Positions 21,496-29,178 of a DNA stretch of 37,418 nt are shown piece after piece; positions within the stretch are counted from its first letter, which is position 1; every line of letters begins with the position of its first letter. Under the pieces are notes generated by a model, which was given only the letters and a program-made list of their open reading frames with translations, did not search any database and was not told the origin of the DNA. The position numbers and the translations under genes were made by a program. This stretch comes from a virus: the IMG/VR virus record IMGVR_UViG_3300045806_000118, positions 1 through 37,418 of that record; one strand, given 5' to 3'.

Positions 21496-21953
21496 GGCTG
21501 GCTCAGCCGCTCAATGCGCACGACGGTCTTCTGCTCAGATCGGGTTGTCGCTTTGACGCTCTGAACGTCGAGATCAATGCAAGCCGGGTTATCATCAAGG
21601 ATGAAGCCCAGGCCGCACGGATGCGGAAAGCGCCACCGGACCTTACCGTGAGACGCCTTGCTGGCCACCTTGATCGGCTCGCCGCACCAGATAAGGCAAT
21701 CAATCAGCTCCTTCATGCCGCCGATCAAACCATCCTTGTCTGGAGTGCCGCATGAATGCCGCCAGATCGTCACCCGCGCACGCTCCCAGGGTTTGGCCGG
21801 AATCTGGCGCAACGCGACCAACTTGATTTCGCCCATCAGCCGCAGCTGGTAGCGGTGGATGTCCTGAAAATGCATCCGCCGGGTCTGGTTGAGCGTCTTG
21901 GTGATGAGCGGGATCTGAAATTCGATCACCTCGGGTGCATTGACGCCGATCAT
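21492..21953 (-). CDS. rusA: RusA-like Holliday-junction resolvase (153 aa)
   Basis: 153 residues. The pattern SCGTPDKDGLIGGMKELIDC LI (D72, D74, K81, D85), followed after an insert by GFILDDNPACIDLD (D120, D121), matches the catalytic Asp/Lys arrangement of RusA: D-x-D-x3-(K) then I-x-DD. RusA proteins cut four-way junctions as dimers and commonly occur in phage early operons. The insert between the two motifs (about residues 90-115) is longer than usual and Cys/His-containing. ATG 21953 overlaps the upstream stop. Confidence 0.75.
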   Translation of the reverse strand: MIGVNAPEVIEFQIPLITKTLNQTRRMHFQDIHRYQLRLMGEIKLVALRQIPAKPWERARVTIWRHSCGTPDKDGLIGGMKELIDCLIWCGEPIKVASKASHGKVRWRFPHPCGLGFILDDNPACIDLDVQSVKATTRSEQKTVVRIERLSQP

Positions 21954-22315
21954 GCGGAGATCTCCGCACTCTGCAGGCGCCGCAAAGCCTCATGCGTTCG
22001 GTCAGCCAGACTCTGCGCACGCTCAGCCTGAGCCATCAGCTTTTTCTCACGCTGGGCGCGGGTTTGTGCCAATTGCCGCCGAGCGCGTGGGGCAGGGGGC
22101 ACCTTGAGCATGATCTGGCGCTGTTCTTCGCTCGCGCGTTCGTAGCGCTCCATCCACCCCATCACATCGGCCAGCGTGGACGCTCGAAGGGTGCGACCGC
22201 CTCGAACATCCTTCACCAACGACGGATCGCCGACAGAGAGGTAGCCGCATGCGCTGGGTGTGACCGCCCAATGGCGCGAAAGGAAGGATTCGAGGATGGA
22301 GCGGAATTCATTCAT
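21950..22315 (-). CDS. Cro-like HTH regulator, first gene of the leftward early operon (121 aa)
   Basis: 121 residues. The N-terminal 60 residues, MNEFRSILESFLSRHWAVTP SACGYLSVGDPSLVKDVRGG RTLRASTLADVMGWMERYE, look like a helix-turn-helix of the kind found divergently from CI-like repressors in alphaproteobacterial prophages. A charged helical C-terminus follows (RARRQLAQTRAQREKKLMAQ). Its position, divergent from the repressor across a 128-base operator region, fits a Cro-type role. The start lies immediately beside operator-like sites. Confidence 0.65.
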   Translation of the reverse strand: MNEFRSILESFLSRHWAVTPSACGYLSVGDPSLVKDVRGGRTLRASTLADVMGWMERYERASEEQRQIMLKVPPAPRARRQLAQTRAQREKKLMAQAERAQSLADRTHEALRRLQSAEISA

Positions 22316-22443
22316 CCTACTTTCCTATCTTATGCATTATCCTAGATCAATACATTTCCTAATTTCTTCCGAAAACAACAATGTAGCTTTCGACTATAAT
22401 GTAATATATAAACTTCCCCATAGTTCAACGGGAGTAAGGTTGT
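22316..22443. promoter_or_regulatory. Divergent CI/Cro-type control region with three phased operators
   Basis: A+T-rich. TTTCCTATC (22321-22329), TATCCTAGA (22338-22346) and TTTCCTAAT (22355-22363) have their CCTA cores exactly 17 bases apart, so they lie at a constant spacing. TATAAT at 22395-22400 is a likely -10 box for the repressor; no strong -35 is visible. GGGAGTAAGG (22430-22439) is its ribosome-binding site. Leftward transcription would start among the operators. Confidence 0.7.
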
Positions 22444-23139
22444 ATGGCAAAAACTAGCAAGGCTAACGTGGAGATATTTGTCACTGATCCAATACGGAAA
22501 ATGATCATCGCAGAAGCGCGAAATAAAGGATTCACGTTCAAAAATATGAGTGATGCCATTGGTCGAAATGAATCATATGTGCAGCAATTTTTGTTTCGTG
22601 GCTCTCCGCGCAAACTCGCGCCAAACGACCTTGAAAACATTGCAAAAATGTTGGATTTACCCAAAGATCTTGTGCAAGCCAACTCTGATAAATCATTGGA
22701 AATTAATAGGGGGCTCGTATCATCGACGCATCGTGCTTATAATCGCAGATCACAGCAAACGCAGAGCGATTTAACGTCAACATTGGAAACTAGCATTCCC
22801 GTTTTCTCAGATGATAGCGATATAGATTTGACGCAGACCAAAGAATACATAGATCGACCTGATTGCACCAAATTATCAGCTTCTGCTTTTGCTTTGTGGG
22901 TGACGCAGTCTCAGCATCCCAGGCTCCGGTGCGGTGATCTGCTCTATGTCGGCACGCGACCTCCCGCACGCCCTGGAGATATGGTTGTCGTGCTGGATGG
23001 TGCAAAAATCCACGGAATCGGCGAGATGATTTCATCAATGGGGGATGCGGTGGAAATTGAACTCCAGCCCGACCGGCGGATTACCGCATCACGCACAACG
23101 ATGAAAATCCTAAAGGTGGCATCGGTGAAATTGGCCTAA
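22444..23139 (+). CDS. CI-like phage repressor with S24/LexA-type C-terminal domain (231 aa)
   Basis: The N-terminal DNA-binding part is near residues 30-78 (FTFKNMSDAIGRNESYVQQF, then LENIAKMLDLPKDLV). After a polar linker (80-140) comes an S24 fold: ALWVTQSQHPRLRCGDLLYV (Ser156 at the catalytic position), then ARPGDMVVVLDGAKIHGIGE. In LexA the Lys lies about 14 residues after the GD of the second strand; here that place is G191/I192, with K188 four residues earlier. The linker shows no Ala-Gly or Cys-Gly cleavage site. The fold is probably kept for dimerisation while self-cleavage may be lost. It reads rightward, away from the Cro-like gene. Confidence 0.82.
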   Translation: MAKTSKANVEIFVTDPIRKMIIAEARNKGFTFKNMSDAIGRNESYVQQFLFRGSPRKLAPNDLENIAKMLDLPKDLVQANSDKSLEINRGLVSSTHRAYNRRSQQTQSDLTSTLETSIPVFSDDSDIDLTQTKEYIDRPDCTKLSASAFALWVTQSQHPRLRCGDLLYVGTRPPARPGDMVVVLDGAKIHGIGEMISSMGDAVEIELQPDRRITASRTTMKILKVASVKLA

Positions 23140-23206
23140 TCCTATTTATGCGATCTAGGAAATTAGGATTGCAATTCAAAATCTGATTTCCTATTGTCCT
23201 CCTATC
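23137..23206. promoter_or_regulatory. Second operator cluster, upstream of the recombination module
   Basis: AATCCTATT (23138-23146), CTAGGAAAT (23155-23163, reverse), TTAGGATTG (23163-23171, reverse), TTTCCTATT (23187-23195) and CTCCTATCG (23199-23207) lie in the 96-base gap between the repressor and the RecE-like gene. The motif is shared with 22321-22363, so the repressor or Cro-like protein probably controls this rightward promoter too. Confidence 0.55.
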
Positions 23207-23235
23207 GGCCACCGTTGGCCGGTAGGAGCAACCGT

Positions 23236-24060
23236 ATGCATTTTCACGAAATTCAACCCCAGCGTACACCGGGAATTTACAGCGGAATTCCCGAAGAAAA
23301 ATATCATGGCGGCCCTGAAATCTCGATTTCCGGTCTGAAAATGTTCGCTGAACCCGGTGGCCCGGCGCGCTACCGATACGGCAAGCGCGATGAGACGCGC
23401 GCGCTCAGGCTGGGCTCATTGTTGCACTGCGCGCTGCTCGAACCCAACGATCTGGACAAGCGTTATTGCGTTGTGAATTTGGAGCGCTTTGACCCTCGTT
23501 CATCCGCCTACAAGGATGCTGAGGCGGCAGCGCTCGGACGCGAGTTGGTCAAGCGGGCCGACTACGACAATGCCAAACGGTTTGCCGATCAGGTGCTGAA
23601 AACCCCGCTGATTGCGGAGTTGTTCAGCAAAAATCTTGAGGTGGAAAATTCGGTCTATTGGACCGACCCAGTCACCGGCCTCGCCTGTCGTGGCAGAGTT
23701 GATGCCATGCGCCGAGATCACCGCATCCTGATCGACATCAAGAGCACTGAGAGCGCCAATCCCAGCGATTTCGCCAGGACATGCGCGAATTATCGCTATC
23801 ACTGGCAGGACGCCTACTACCGTGACGGCATTCTGGAATCCGGCGCATTCAAGCCCGAGGCATTCCTGTTCATCGCAATCGAAAAAACTGAACCCTATGT
23901 CCACGGCATCTATGAGCTCGAAGAACGTGCGCTCGACCTCGCGCGGTCAGAAATTCGCCTGCATCTCGACCATTTTGCTCAGTGCAAAGAGCGTGACCAG
24001 TGGCCCGGCCTGCCGGGTGATCTGGTGACGCTCCCTCTCCCGTCCTACCTCTTTAACTGA
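23236..24060 (+). CDS. RecE-like PD-(D/E)XK exonuclease (274 aa)
   Basis: 274 residues. N-terminal signature: ISISGLKMFAEPGGPARYRY and LRLGSLLHCALLEPNDLDKR (H64). Nuclease core: GLACRGRVDAMRRDHRILID IKST (D156, D167, K169), then YRYHWQDAYYRDG (Q191 and Tyr) as in the RecB/RecE motif. This is the C-terminal exonuclease domain of RecE (DUF3799 type) without the long N-terminal part of E. coli RecE. It should resect double-stranded ends 5'-3' and feed the annealase encoded next. GGAGCAACCGT before ATG 23236 is a good ribosome-binding site and decides the start. Confidence 0.85.
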   Translation: MHFHEIQPQRTPGIYSGIPEEKYHGGPEISISGLKMFAEPGGPARYRYGKRDETRALRLGSLLHCALLEPNDLDKRYCVVNLERFDPRSSAYKDAEAAALGRELVKRADYDNAKRFADQVLKTPLIAELFSKNLEVENSVYWTDPVTGLACRGRVDAMRRDHRILIDIKSTESANPSDFARTCANYRYHWQDAYYRDGILESGAFKPEAFLFIAIEKTEPYVHGIYELEERALDLARSEIRLHLDHFAQCKERDQWPGLPGDLVTLPLPSYLFN

Positions 24061-24071
24061 AAGCCCCATAC

Positions 24072-25061
24072 ATGAGTGAAATCCAATCGGCCGAGCAAAG
24101 CTCTGCCAACAGCTTCTTGAATGGCCACCGTGCGGCCAGCAACCCGCAGCCCAGCCCAGCCCTGACACGCCGAAACGGCATTTCATCTGCCGTTGCCCCC
24201 GAGGCGAACATGCCACAAATCGGCGTCGGGTTCGGCAACGTGCGATCGTTCGAATTCACGATGCGCGTGGCGCGTGCGCTGAGCTCATCCACGATGGTGC
24301 CGACCGCCTATCGCCAGCAGATTCCCGGCAAGGGCAAGGACCGCCACGCGCTGGTCGACAATCCCAATGGTTTGCCGAACTGTATGGTTGCAATCAACAT
24401 GGCCGACCGGCTCAAAGCCGATCCATTGATGGTGATGCAGAACCTCTACGTCATTGAGGGACGACCCAGCTGGAGCGCGCAATTCGTGATCGCGCTGGCG
24501 AACAACTCCAGCCTGTTTAAGACGCCAATTCAATTCGACGTGTCCGATCACGGCGAAATCGAATGCCAATATGAAGAAAGCGCTTGGGTTGATGGCGCAT
24601 CGGTGACGCGCATCCATAAGGTGACGGTGCGCGATCTGCGCTGCGTTGCATGGGCTCTCGACCAGCAGGGCAACCGCGTCGAATCCGACACGGTGACGAT
24701 GCGCATGGCGGTCGAGGAGGGCTGGTATGGCAAGAAAGGGTCGAAGTGGAAGACGATGCCGGGCCAAATGATCCGGTATCGCGCGGCGTCGTTTTTCTGC
24801 CGCATTCACAGCCCGCATTTGATGATGGGCCTGCCGACCAGCGACGAAGTGTATGACACGCTCGAGGCCGAGCAGACCACAGACGGGACGTGGGAAACTG
24901 CTAGCGAGGTAAAGGCCGATATCGAAGTGCAGCAGGAATCTCAGCCGACCGAGGAAGCCACTATTGAGGCTGAGGTTGAACAGCAGCAGGAAAAATCCGA
25001 GCCTGATAGCGAAATAACCGCAGTGAAGCCATCCGATGACGGCTTTGGCGACATGGACTAG
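24072..25061 (+). CDS. recT: RecT-family single-strand annealing protein (329 aa)
   Basis: The central region matches RecT: NPNGLPNCMVAINMADRLKA DPLMVMQNLYVIEGRPSWSA QFVIALANNS, then EGWYGKKGSKWKTMPGQMIR YRAASFFCRIHSPHLMMGLP. The first 60 residues and the acidic Glu/Gln-rich last 70 are low complexity, probably flexible. RecT anneals complementary strands after resection. It follows the RecE-like gene by 11 bases, the standard pairing. Confidence 0.87.
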   Translation: MSEIQSAEQSSANSFLNGHRAASNPQPSPALTRRNGISSAVAPEANMPQIGVGFGNVRSFEFTMRVARALSSSTMVPTAYRQQIPGKGKDRHALVDNPNGLPNCMVAINMADRLKADPLMVMQNLYVIEGRPSWSAQFVIALANNSSLFKTPIQFDVSDHGEIECQYEESAWVDGASVTRIHKVTVRDLRCVAWALDQQGNRVESDTVTMRMAVEEGWYGKKGSKWKTMPGQMIRYRAASFFCRIHSPHLMMGLPTSDEVYDTLEAEQTTDGTWETASEVKADIEVQQESQPTEEATIEAEVEQQQEKSEPDSEITAVKPSDDGFGDMD

Positions 25062-25133
25062 CGCGCGACCTAGCTAGCTCGCCACCAACCACCATAGCGA
25101 GGCTCCGCCCTCGCATCATGAAAGTCCCGCCGT

Positions 25134-26885
25134 ATGAAAATCACCTCTTTGACCTGCGTGAACTGGCTTTGCCACCGCGATGTCAGTTTCAAATTCCAAC
25201 CGATGACGATCCTCGCCGGCCCGAACGGAAGCGGCAAATCCGCAGCACTGGATGGGATCGCGTTCGCGCTGCAAAGCCAAATCGCCCGCGTGGCCACCAA
25301 AGGCGAGCGTGACCAACTGATCACCGATGGTGCCGATACGGGCAACGTGCGGATTGACACGGACTGGGGATTCATCGACCGCGACATCCAGGGCCGGAAA
25401 GGGATCACGAAAGTCAGCATTGCCGTGCCGGAAGGTATTGAGACAGCGGCAATGCCCTATCTGCTGAACGCCAAGATGTTTGCCAATCATTTTCCAGCAG
25501 AACGGCTTGATGGATTCTTGCGGTTTATGGCGGTGACAAAAACTGGCAACCAATTGCGCACCATTTTGGATGGTCGCAAGCACCCGAAAGAACTGCTCGA
25601 CCGGCTGAAACCATTCGAGAGCATCAGCCAGTGGTGTGTCGAGGCGCAGGCATTTGCGGCTGAGGAGCGCGGCGCTTGGAAAGCGCTCACCGGCGGTGCA
25701 TATGGCGCGAAAAAGGCAGAGACTTGGACTGCACCAGTCGCTGGCGTGGCTGATCAGGCGCAAATAGAAGATGCTGAGAAAAATGTTGCCCGCCTCAAAG
25801 CCCTGATTGCAGCCGAGCAGGAAAAGCTGGGTGCAGCAAAGGCGCATGAGGCGACGAGCGGCCAGCGTGCCAGCCTTGAGAGCAAAGCAAAAATGCTCGA
25901 AGTCGCCACAACCTTTCTCAGCGACAAGCGGGCTGAACTTGCGGCGGCAGATGCTGCTCTCACCACGGCGCTTGCACATGAGGCCGACGTTCGCAATCGG
26001 TTGAGCGATGCGGTGCCGATGGATTGCCCGCATTGCCACACCATGCTGGTCTTGAAGCGGGATTTGGCCGGGCACGAACTGGCCATTCATATGCCGGTGG
26101 AGAATGCAGCAACGAATGCTGACATCCATGCCGCTCACCGAGCAGCCGAAACAGCCCGGGAGGCCCATGCATCTGCGAAGGCGGCTGTTTTGACTGCTCA
26201 GGCCGAGGTAGATGCTGCCCAGGCCGCATCTGCAGCCCTCGCTGCCATGTCGCCAATGACTGATGGCGGCAACCCGGTGCCGATCCGCGACATTGAGATC
26301 CAGATTGGGATCTACTTGCACGATCTGGAATCGTCGGAGGCATGGCTGACTGATATGCAGGCCATCAAGCGGTCCAATGACGAGGCCGAGGACCGCACTG
26401 CGCGTGCGCTCAAAGCCCATCAAGGCGTGATGGCTGCAATCGCCCTGGCAACCGATCTGGCCCCGGATGGGTTGCAAAAGACATGGTGTGCCGAAGCCCT
26501 GGCCAAGATCAACAAGACGCTGCGCGACATGGCCACCGCCACCGGCTGGCGTCAGGTCCATATCGGCCCGAGCATGGAGATCACCAGCGAAAACCGCCCC
26601 TATGCGCTGCACAGCGAGAGCGAAAAATGGCGCACCAATGCGATGATTGCCAGCGCAATTGCCATCCACACCGGCCTGCGTTTCGTCCTGCTCGACGAAT
26701 TCGACATCCTGCAGCCGAGCGCGCGCAAGGGTGCGATGGGCTGGTGCCGGTCGCTGGTGTCTGGCGAGGCACCACAGCTGGACAGCGTCATCATCGCCGG
26801 GACATTCAAAGAAGCACCGCAAGTGCCGAAAGACATCGGCATGCATTGGCTGGGTGAACCCGCCGCCGAACGCGCGGCCGCTTGA
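25134..26885 (+). CDS. Rad50/SbcC-like ATPase with zinc-hook motif (583 aa)
   Basis: Starts MKITSLTCVNWLCHRDVSFK with Walker A GPNGSGKS at 29-36. Coiled-coil arms (about 205-290 and 325-440) flank a CPHC zinc hook at 298-301. The signature-like helix LHSESEKWRTNAMIASAIA (492-510) and Walker B RFVLLDEFDI (D521, E522) complete the ABC head. It is much shorter than SbcC (about 1000 aa), so the arms are short. No SbcD/Mre11 nuclease is seen; the RecE-like protein could be its nuclease partner. Its stop shares one base with the helicase start (TGATG). The gap before it (25062-25133) holds CTAG palindromes. Confidence 0.85.
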   Translation: MKITSLTCVNWLCHRDVSFKFQPMTILAGPNGSGKSAALDGIAFALQSQIARVATKGERDQLITDGADTGNVRIDTDWGFIDRDIQGRKGITKVSIAVPEGIETAAMPYLLNAKMFANHFPAERLDGFLRFMAVTKTGNQLRTILDGRKHPKELLDRLKPFESISQWCVEAQAFAAEERGAWKALTGGAYGAKKAETWTAPVAGVADQAQIEDAEKNVARLKALIAAEQEKLGAAKAHEATSGQRASLESKAKMLEVATTFLSDKRAELAAADAALTTALAHEADVRNRLSDAVPMDCPHCHTMLVLKRDLAGHELAIHMPVENAATNADIHAAHRAAETAREAHASAKAAVLTAQAEVDAAQAASAALAAMSPMTDGGNPVPIRDIEIQIGIYLHDLESSEAWLTDMQAIKRSNDEAEDRTARALKAHQGVMAAIALATDLAPDGLQKTWCAEALAKINKTLRDMATATGWRQVHIGPSMEITSENRPYALHSESEKWRTNAMIASAIAIHTGLRFVLLDEFDILQPSARKGAMGWCRSLVSGEAPQLDSVIIAGTFKEAPQVPKDIGMHWLGEPAAERAAA

Positions 26886-28204
26886 TGAAGATGGTTCTCA
26901 CCGATGGGCAGGCACAAGCCCATCGGGAAATCATGCATGCCTATGAGCCGGGAAAATGGCATTTGCTCCTTGGCTCAGCCGGCACTGGGAAGACCACGCT
27001 GCTGCAGGAGACCATGCGATCTATGCAGCAGCGCGGCCTCACCGTGGCAGCATCCGCACCCACGCATAAAGCCGTGAAGGTTATTGAGCGGAAAATGCGC
27101 GAGGCTGGCTTGGAGATGCCGGTCTCAACCTGCCACAAGCTCCTTTCACTTGAGCCCAACAAGACACAGCCGGGCGAGGGGTTGCAGTTCCGCCGCCGGC
27201 GCGGCGCAACACCCGTCGACGTAGACGTAGTGGCAATCGACGAAGCCTCGATGCTGGGTGCCGATGTGATGCGCCACGCTCGCTCACAGCTCGCCAACAA
27301 ATTTGTGCTGCTGATCGGAGACCAGGCGCAATTGCCGCCGGTCAACGAAGAGGAGAGTCAGGCATTCCAAATCAGAGGGCGCAGCGAACTCACCGAGATC
27401 ATGCGCCAAGCTGCTGACAATCCCATCATCAAGGCCGCTACCATCGTCCGCCACTCACAAGGCGGGGCCGTAGATTGGACATGGTGCCGTGAAAACCGAT
27501 CCGACCGCGCCGGGGTGTTTGTGCCAGAAGCGCACCGCGTTGACGCATGGCTTAAAAAAGCCTTCACGCATCCTGAATTTGAGGCTGACCCCGATAGTTT
27601 TCGCTACCTCGCTTGGACCAATCGCAAGGTGGCCAGCATCAATGCCAAGGTTCGGCGCTGGCGCTACGGCATGGCGGCCGATGAAGCGCCGTTCGTCATC
27701 GGCGAGAAGGCGCTGGTGCGCGCACCGATCATCCATGATGATGCGATCGTCGCACAGACGGGCGAAGAAATTGCTGTGCTCGCGATTGAGCAGGCAAACT
27801 TCTATCACGCGCTGAAAGACCACGGACCATGCCCGTCCTGGCTCGCCGAGGTACCAAGCTGGTTGATCACCGGCAAACGCGACAACGGCGAAATCATCAG
27901 AATCCATATGATCCGCAACCGCTCGGCCTATGAGGCCGCACGCAATCGGATCTTGGCCGAGGCCATTGATGATCGCGACAGATGGGGCGAGCGGCGTGAT
28001 TTTGATAGCGCCTTGGCTGACCTCCAGCCGATCTATGCCATGACGGTGCATGCCAGTCAGGGCTCGACATTTGGCACGGTGTTTGTGGATGTGCGCGACA
28101 TCAAAGGCAGGATGGACGACAATTTGCTCGAGATGCAGCAACTGCTCTATGTCGCGCTCACGCGCCCCAGCACGGGCGCGGTGCTGATCGGGGCGCCTAC
28201 CTGA
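26885..28204 (+). CDS. RecD/Dda-like SF1 helicase (439 aa)
   Basis: SF1B helicase motifs in order: Walker A LLLGSAGTGKTTLL (30-37), motif Ia ASAPTHKAVKV, motif II DVVAIDEASMLGA (119-122), motif III GDQAQLPPVN, motif IV near FRYLAWTNRKVASINA, motif V MTVHASQGSTFGTVFVD and motif VI LLYVALTRP. Size and the THKA and ALTR motifs fit phage Dda/RecD2-type helicases. Role: 5'-3' unwinding in phage replication or recombination. ATG 26885 is used; a TTG one codon earlier is less likely. The last 58 bases are overlapped on the opposite strand by an HNH gene. Confidence 0.9.
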   Translation: MKMVLTDGQAQAHREIMHAYEPGKWHLLLGSAGTGKTTLLQETMRSMQQRGLTVAASAPTHKAVKVIERKMREAGLEMPVSTCHKLLSLEPNKTQPGEGLQFRRRRGATPVDVDVVAIDEASMLGADVMRHARSQLANKFVLLIGDQAQLPPVNEEESQAFQIRGRSELTEIMRQAADNPIIKAATIVRHSQGGAVDWTWCRENRSDRAGVFVPEAHRVDAWLKKAFTHPEFEADPDSFRYLAWTNRKVASINAKVRRWRYGMAADEAPFVIGEKALVRAPIIHDDAIVAQTGEEIAVLAIEQANFYHALKDHGPCPSWLAEVPSWLITGKRDNGEIIRIHMIRNRSAYEAARNRILAEAIDDRDRWGERRDFDSALADLQPIYAMTVHASQGSTFGTVFVDVRDIKGRMDDNLLEMQQLLYVALTRPSTGAVLIGAPT

Positions 28205-28608
28205 AACAGATCACCGGTGGCCATCTGTGCCCGCCGGGTGGCGTGAGCATTGCGCCGATGGTGCAGGGCGTCGTGGCGCAGGTGGCAGCGCTGGCACCAT
28301 GCCCGTAGATTGGAGCGCTGATTGTGCTCTGGATGATGATCGACATGGCCGACCGTTAGGATGATGCGGATAATTCGATGCACAATTCCGTCAGGCCCGA
28401 CATGCACAAGAGGATTTTGGATTTCTCCATTTTTGGAAATGGCGGGCGGCGCGACGGCATGAAATGCACCAGATGCATCGCGCCATCCCCAAGCACAATG
28501 ACGAACCCCACAAGCCTCACAACACCATCGCGCATCAACCTTGACCGCATGGCTGATTGCAGGCCAATTATGCGGATACCGATGGCGCTCGCTCGGTCGG
28601 ATTGGCAT
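28147..28608 (-). CDS. HNH-like nuclease, antisense to the helicase 3' end (153 aa)
   Basis: 153 residues starting MPIRPSERHRYPHNWPAISH. Zinc/HNH features: ARWCCEACGVRH (CxxC), then ILTVGHVDHHPEHNQRSNLR AWCQRCHLRHDALHH, that is a His-rich catalytic segment, an N-L-R and a CxxCH. This is the HNH pattern of small phage nucleases with DHxPxNN-like cores. ATG 28608 has AAGGGG upstream; the longer frame would need a TTG. The 3' end overlaps the helicase gene tail-to-tail by 58 bases. Confidence 0.7.
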   Translation of the reverse strand: MPIRPSERHRYPHNWPAISHAVKVDARWCCEACGVRHCAWGWRDASGAFHAVAPPAISKNGEIQNPLVHVGPDGIVHRIIRIILTVGHVDHHPEHNQRSNLRAWCQRCHLRHDALHHRRNAHATRRAQMATGDLFQVGAPISTAPVLGRVSAT

Positions 28609-28684
28609 ACTCAAAGCCCCTTGAGATTGTTCCAATTTACATAAGATATATTATACGATAATCTTATTCAACGAAAAACCCCTA

Positions 28685-28996
28685 TTACAACAACAATTTA
28701 AGGTCTTCCAGAGCGCTCGCAACCATCAGCCAGTTGCAATCAAGATCACCCAATGCTTCGGCGCAGGCCACGGCAAATGCGAGCTTCCCAGCAATGCCCG
28801 GTAGATCCGTGGCGCGTGTTTCCAGAGCCCTTTTTTCAGCAGCACTCAAACTGCTCATAGCCACCACGACGGCATCATATGCACCAACCCATTCCGGATT
28901 ATCTGCAGTAGGTGCGAGGCCTTCTAAACGATCATTGGCATACGCAACGTTATGCAATGCAGTTGCAAGGATGCAATGAATTTTCATATTTTGCAT
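28685..28996 (-). CDS. Hypothetical helical protein under an operator-like promoter (103 aa)
   Basis: 103 residues starting MQNMKIHCILATALHNVAYA. Helical: VGAYDAVVVAMSSLSAAEKR; GIAGKLAFAVACAEALGDLD. No motif recognised. The AGGAAACC before ATG 28996 serves as ribosome-binding site and is also part of an operator-like inverted repeat, so repressor binding would overlap translation signals. Probably co-transcribed with the HNH gene 76 bases downstream; that spacer (28609-28684) is A+T-rich and holds nothing else I recognise. Confidence 0.6.
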   Translation of the reverse strand: MQNMKIHCILATALHNVAYANDRLEGLAPTADNPEWVGAYDAVVVAMSSLSAAEKRALETRATDLPGIAGKLAFAVACAEALGDLDCNWLMVASALEDLKLLL

Positions 28997-29001
28997 GCCG
29001 G

Positions 29002-29029
29002 TTTCCTATCGTTTGGTTGTGATAGGAAG
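29002..29029. promoter_or_regulatory. Operator-like inverted repeat TTTCCTATC/GATAGGAAG
   Basis: TTTCCTATC (29002-29010) and GATAGGAAG (29021-29029) form an inverted repeat with a 10-base spacer; the core centres are 17 bases apart, the same step as at 22321-22363. It lies between the divergent 103-aa gene and parA and could control both. Confidence 0.6.
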
Positions 29030-29119
29030 ATACGATTAGTCGCATATATTGCAACAGTTTATGATGCGGATCAAAACTAAATGACAAATAACCAAAATTT
29101 TGAAATTTCCATTATCTAA

Positions 29120-29175
29120 CTAGCTAGGTCTCGGTTTAGTGCGCTATAACGCGCTCAAACAAGCTAGGAATCTCG
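29120..29175. promoter_or_regulatory. Direct repeats upstream of parA, candidate centromere/operator
   Basis: AGCTAGG-TCTCG (29122-29133) and AGCTAGG-AA-TCTCG (29162-29175) repeat at a 40-base step, with GCGC-TATAAC-GCGC between them. Repeats in front of parA are the normal place for a type Ib plasmid centromere and for autoregulation by the small RHH partner. The rest of the gap (29030-29119) is A+T-rich and should hold the parA promoter. Confidence 0.5.
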
Positions 29176-29178
29176 CTA

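Noticed and set aside
25062-25133. Intrinsic terminator between recT and the Rad50-like gene
   Set aside because: A short GCGAGG/CCTCGC stem exists (about 25097-25113) but no T-tract follows and the genes on both sides look co-transcribed.
25116-26846. Very long minus-strand open frame (576 codons)
   Set aside because: Antisense to the Rad50-like gene, which has complete Walker and zinc-hook motifs; composition is that of a shadow.
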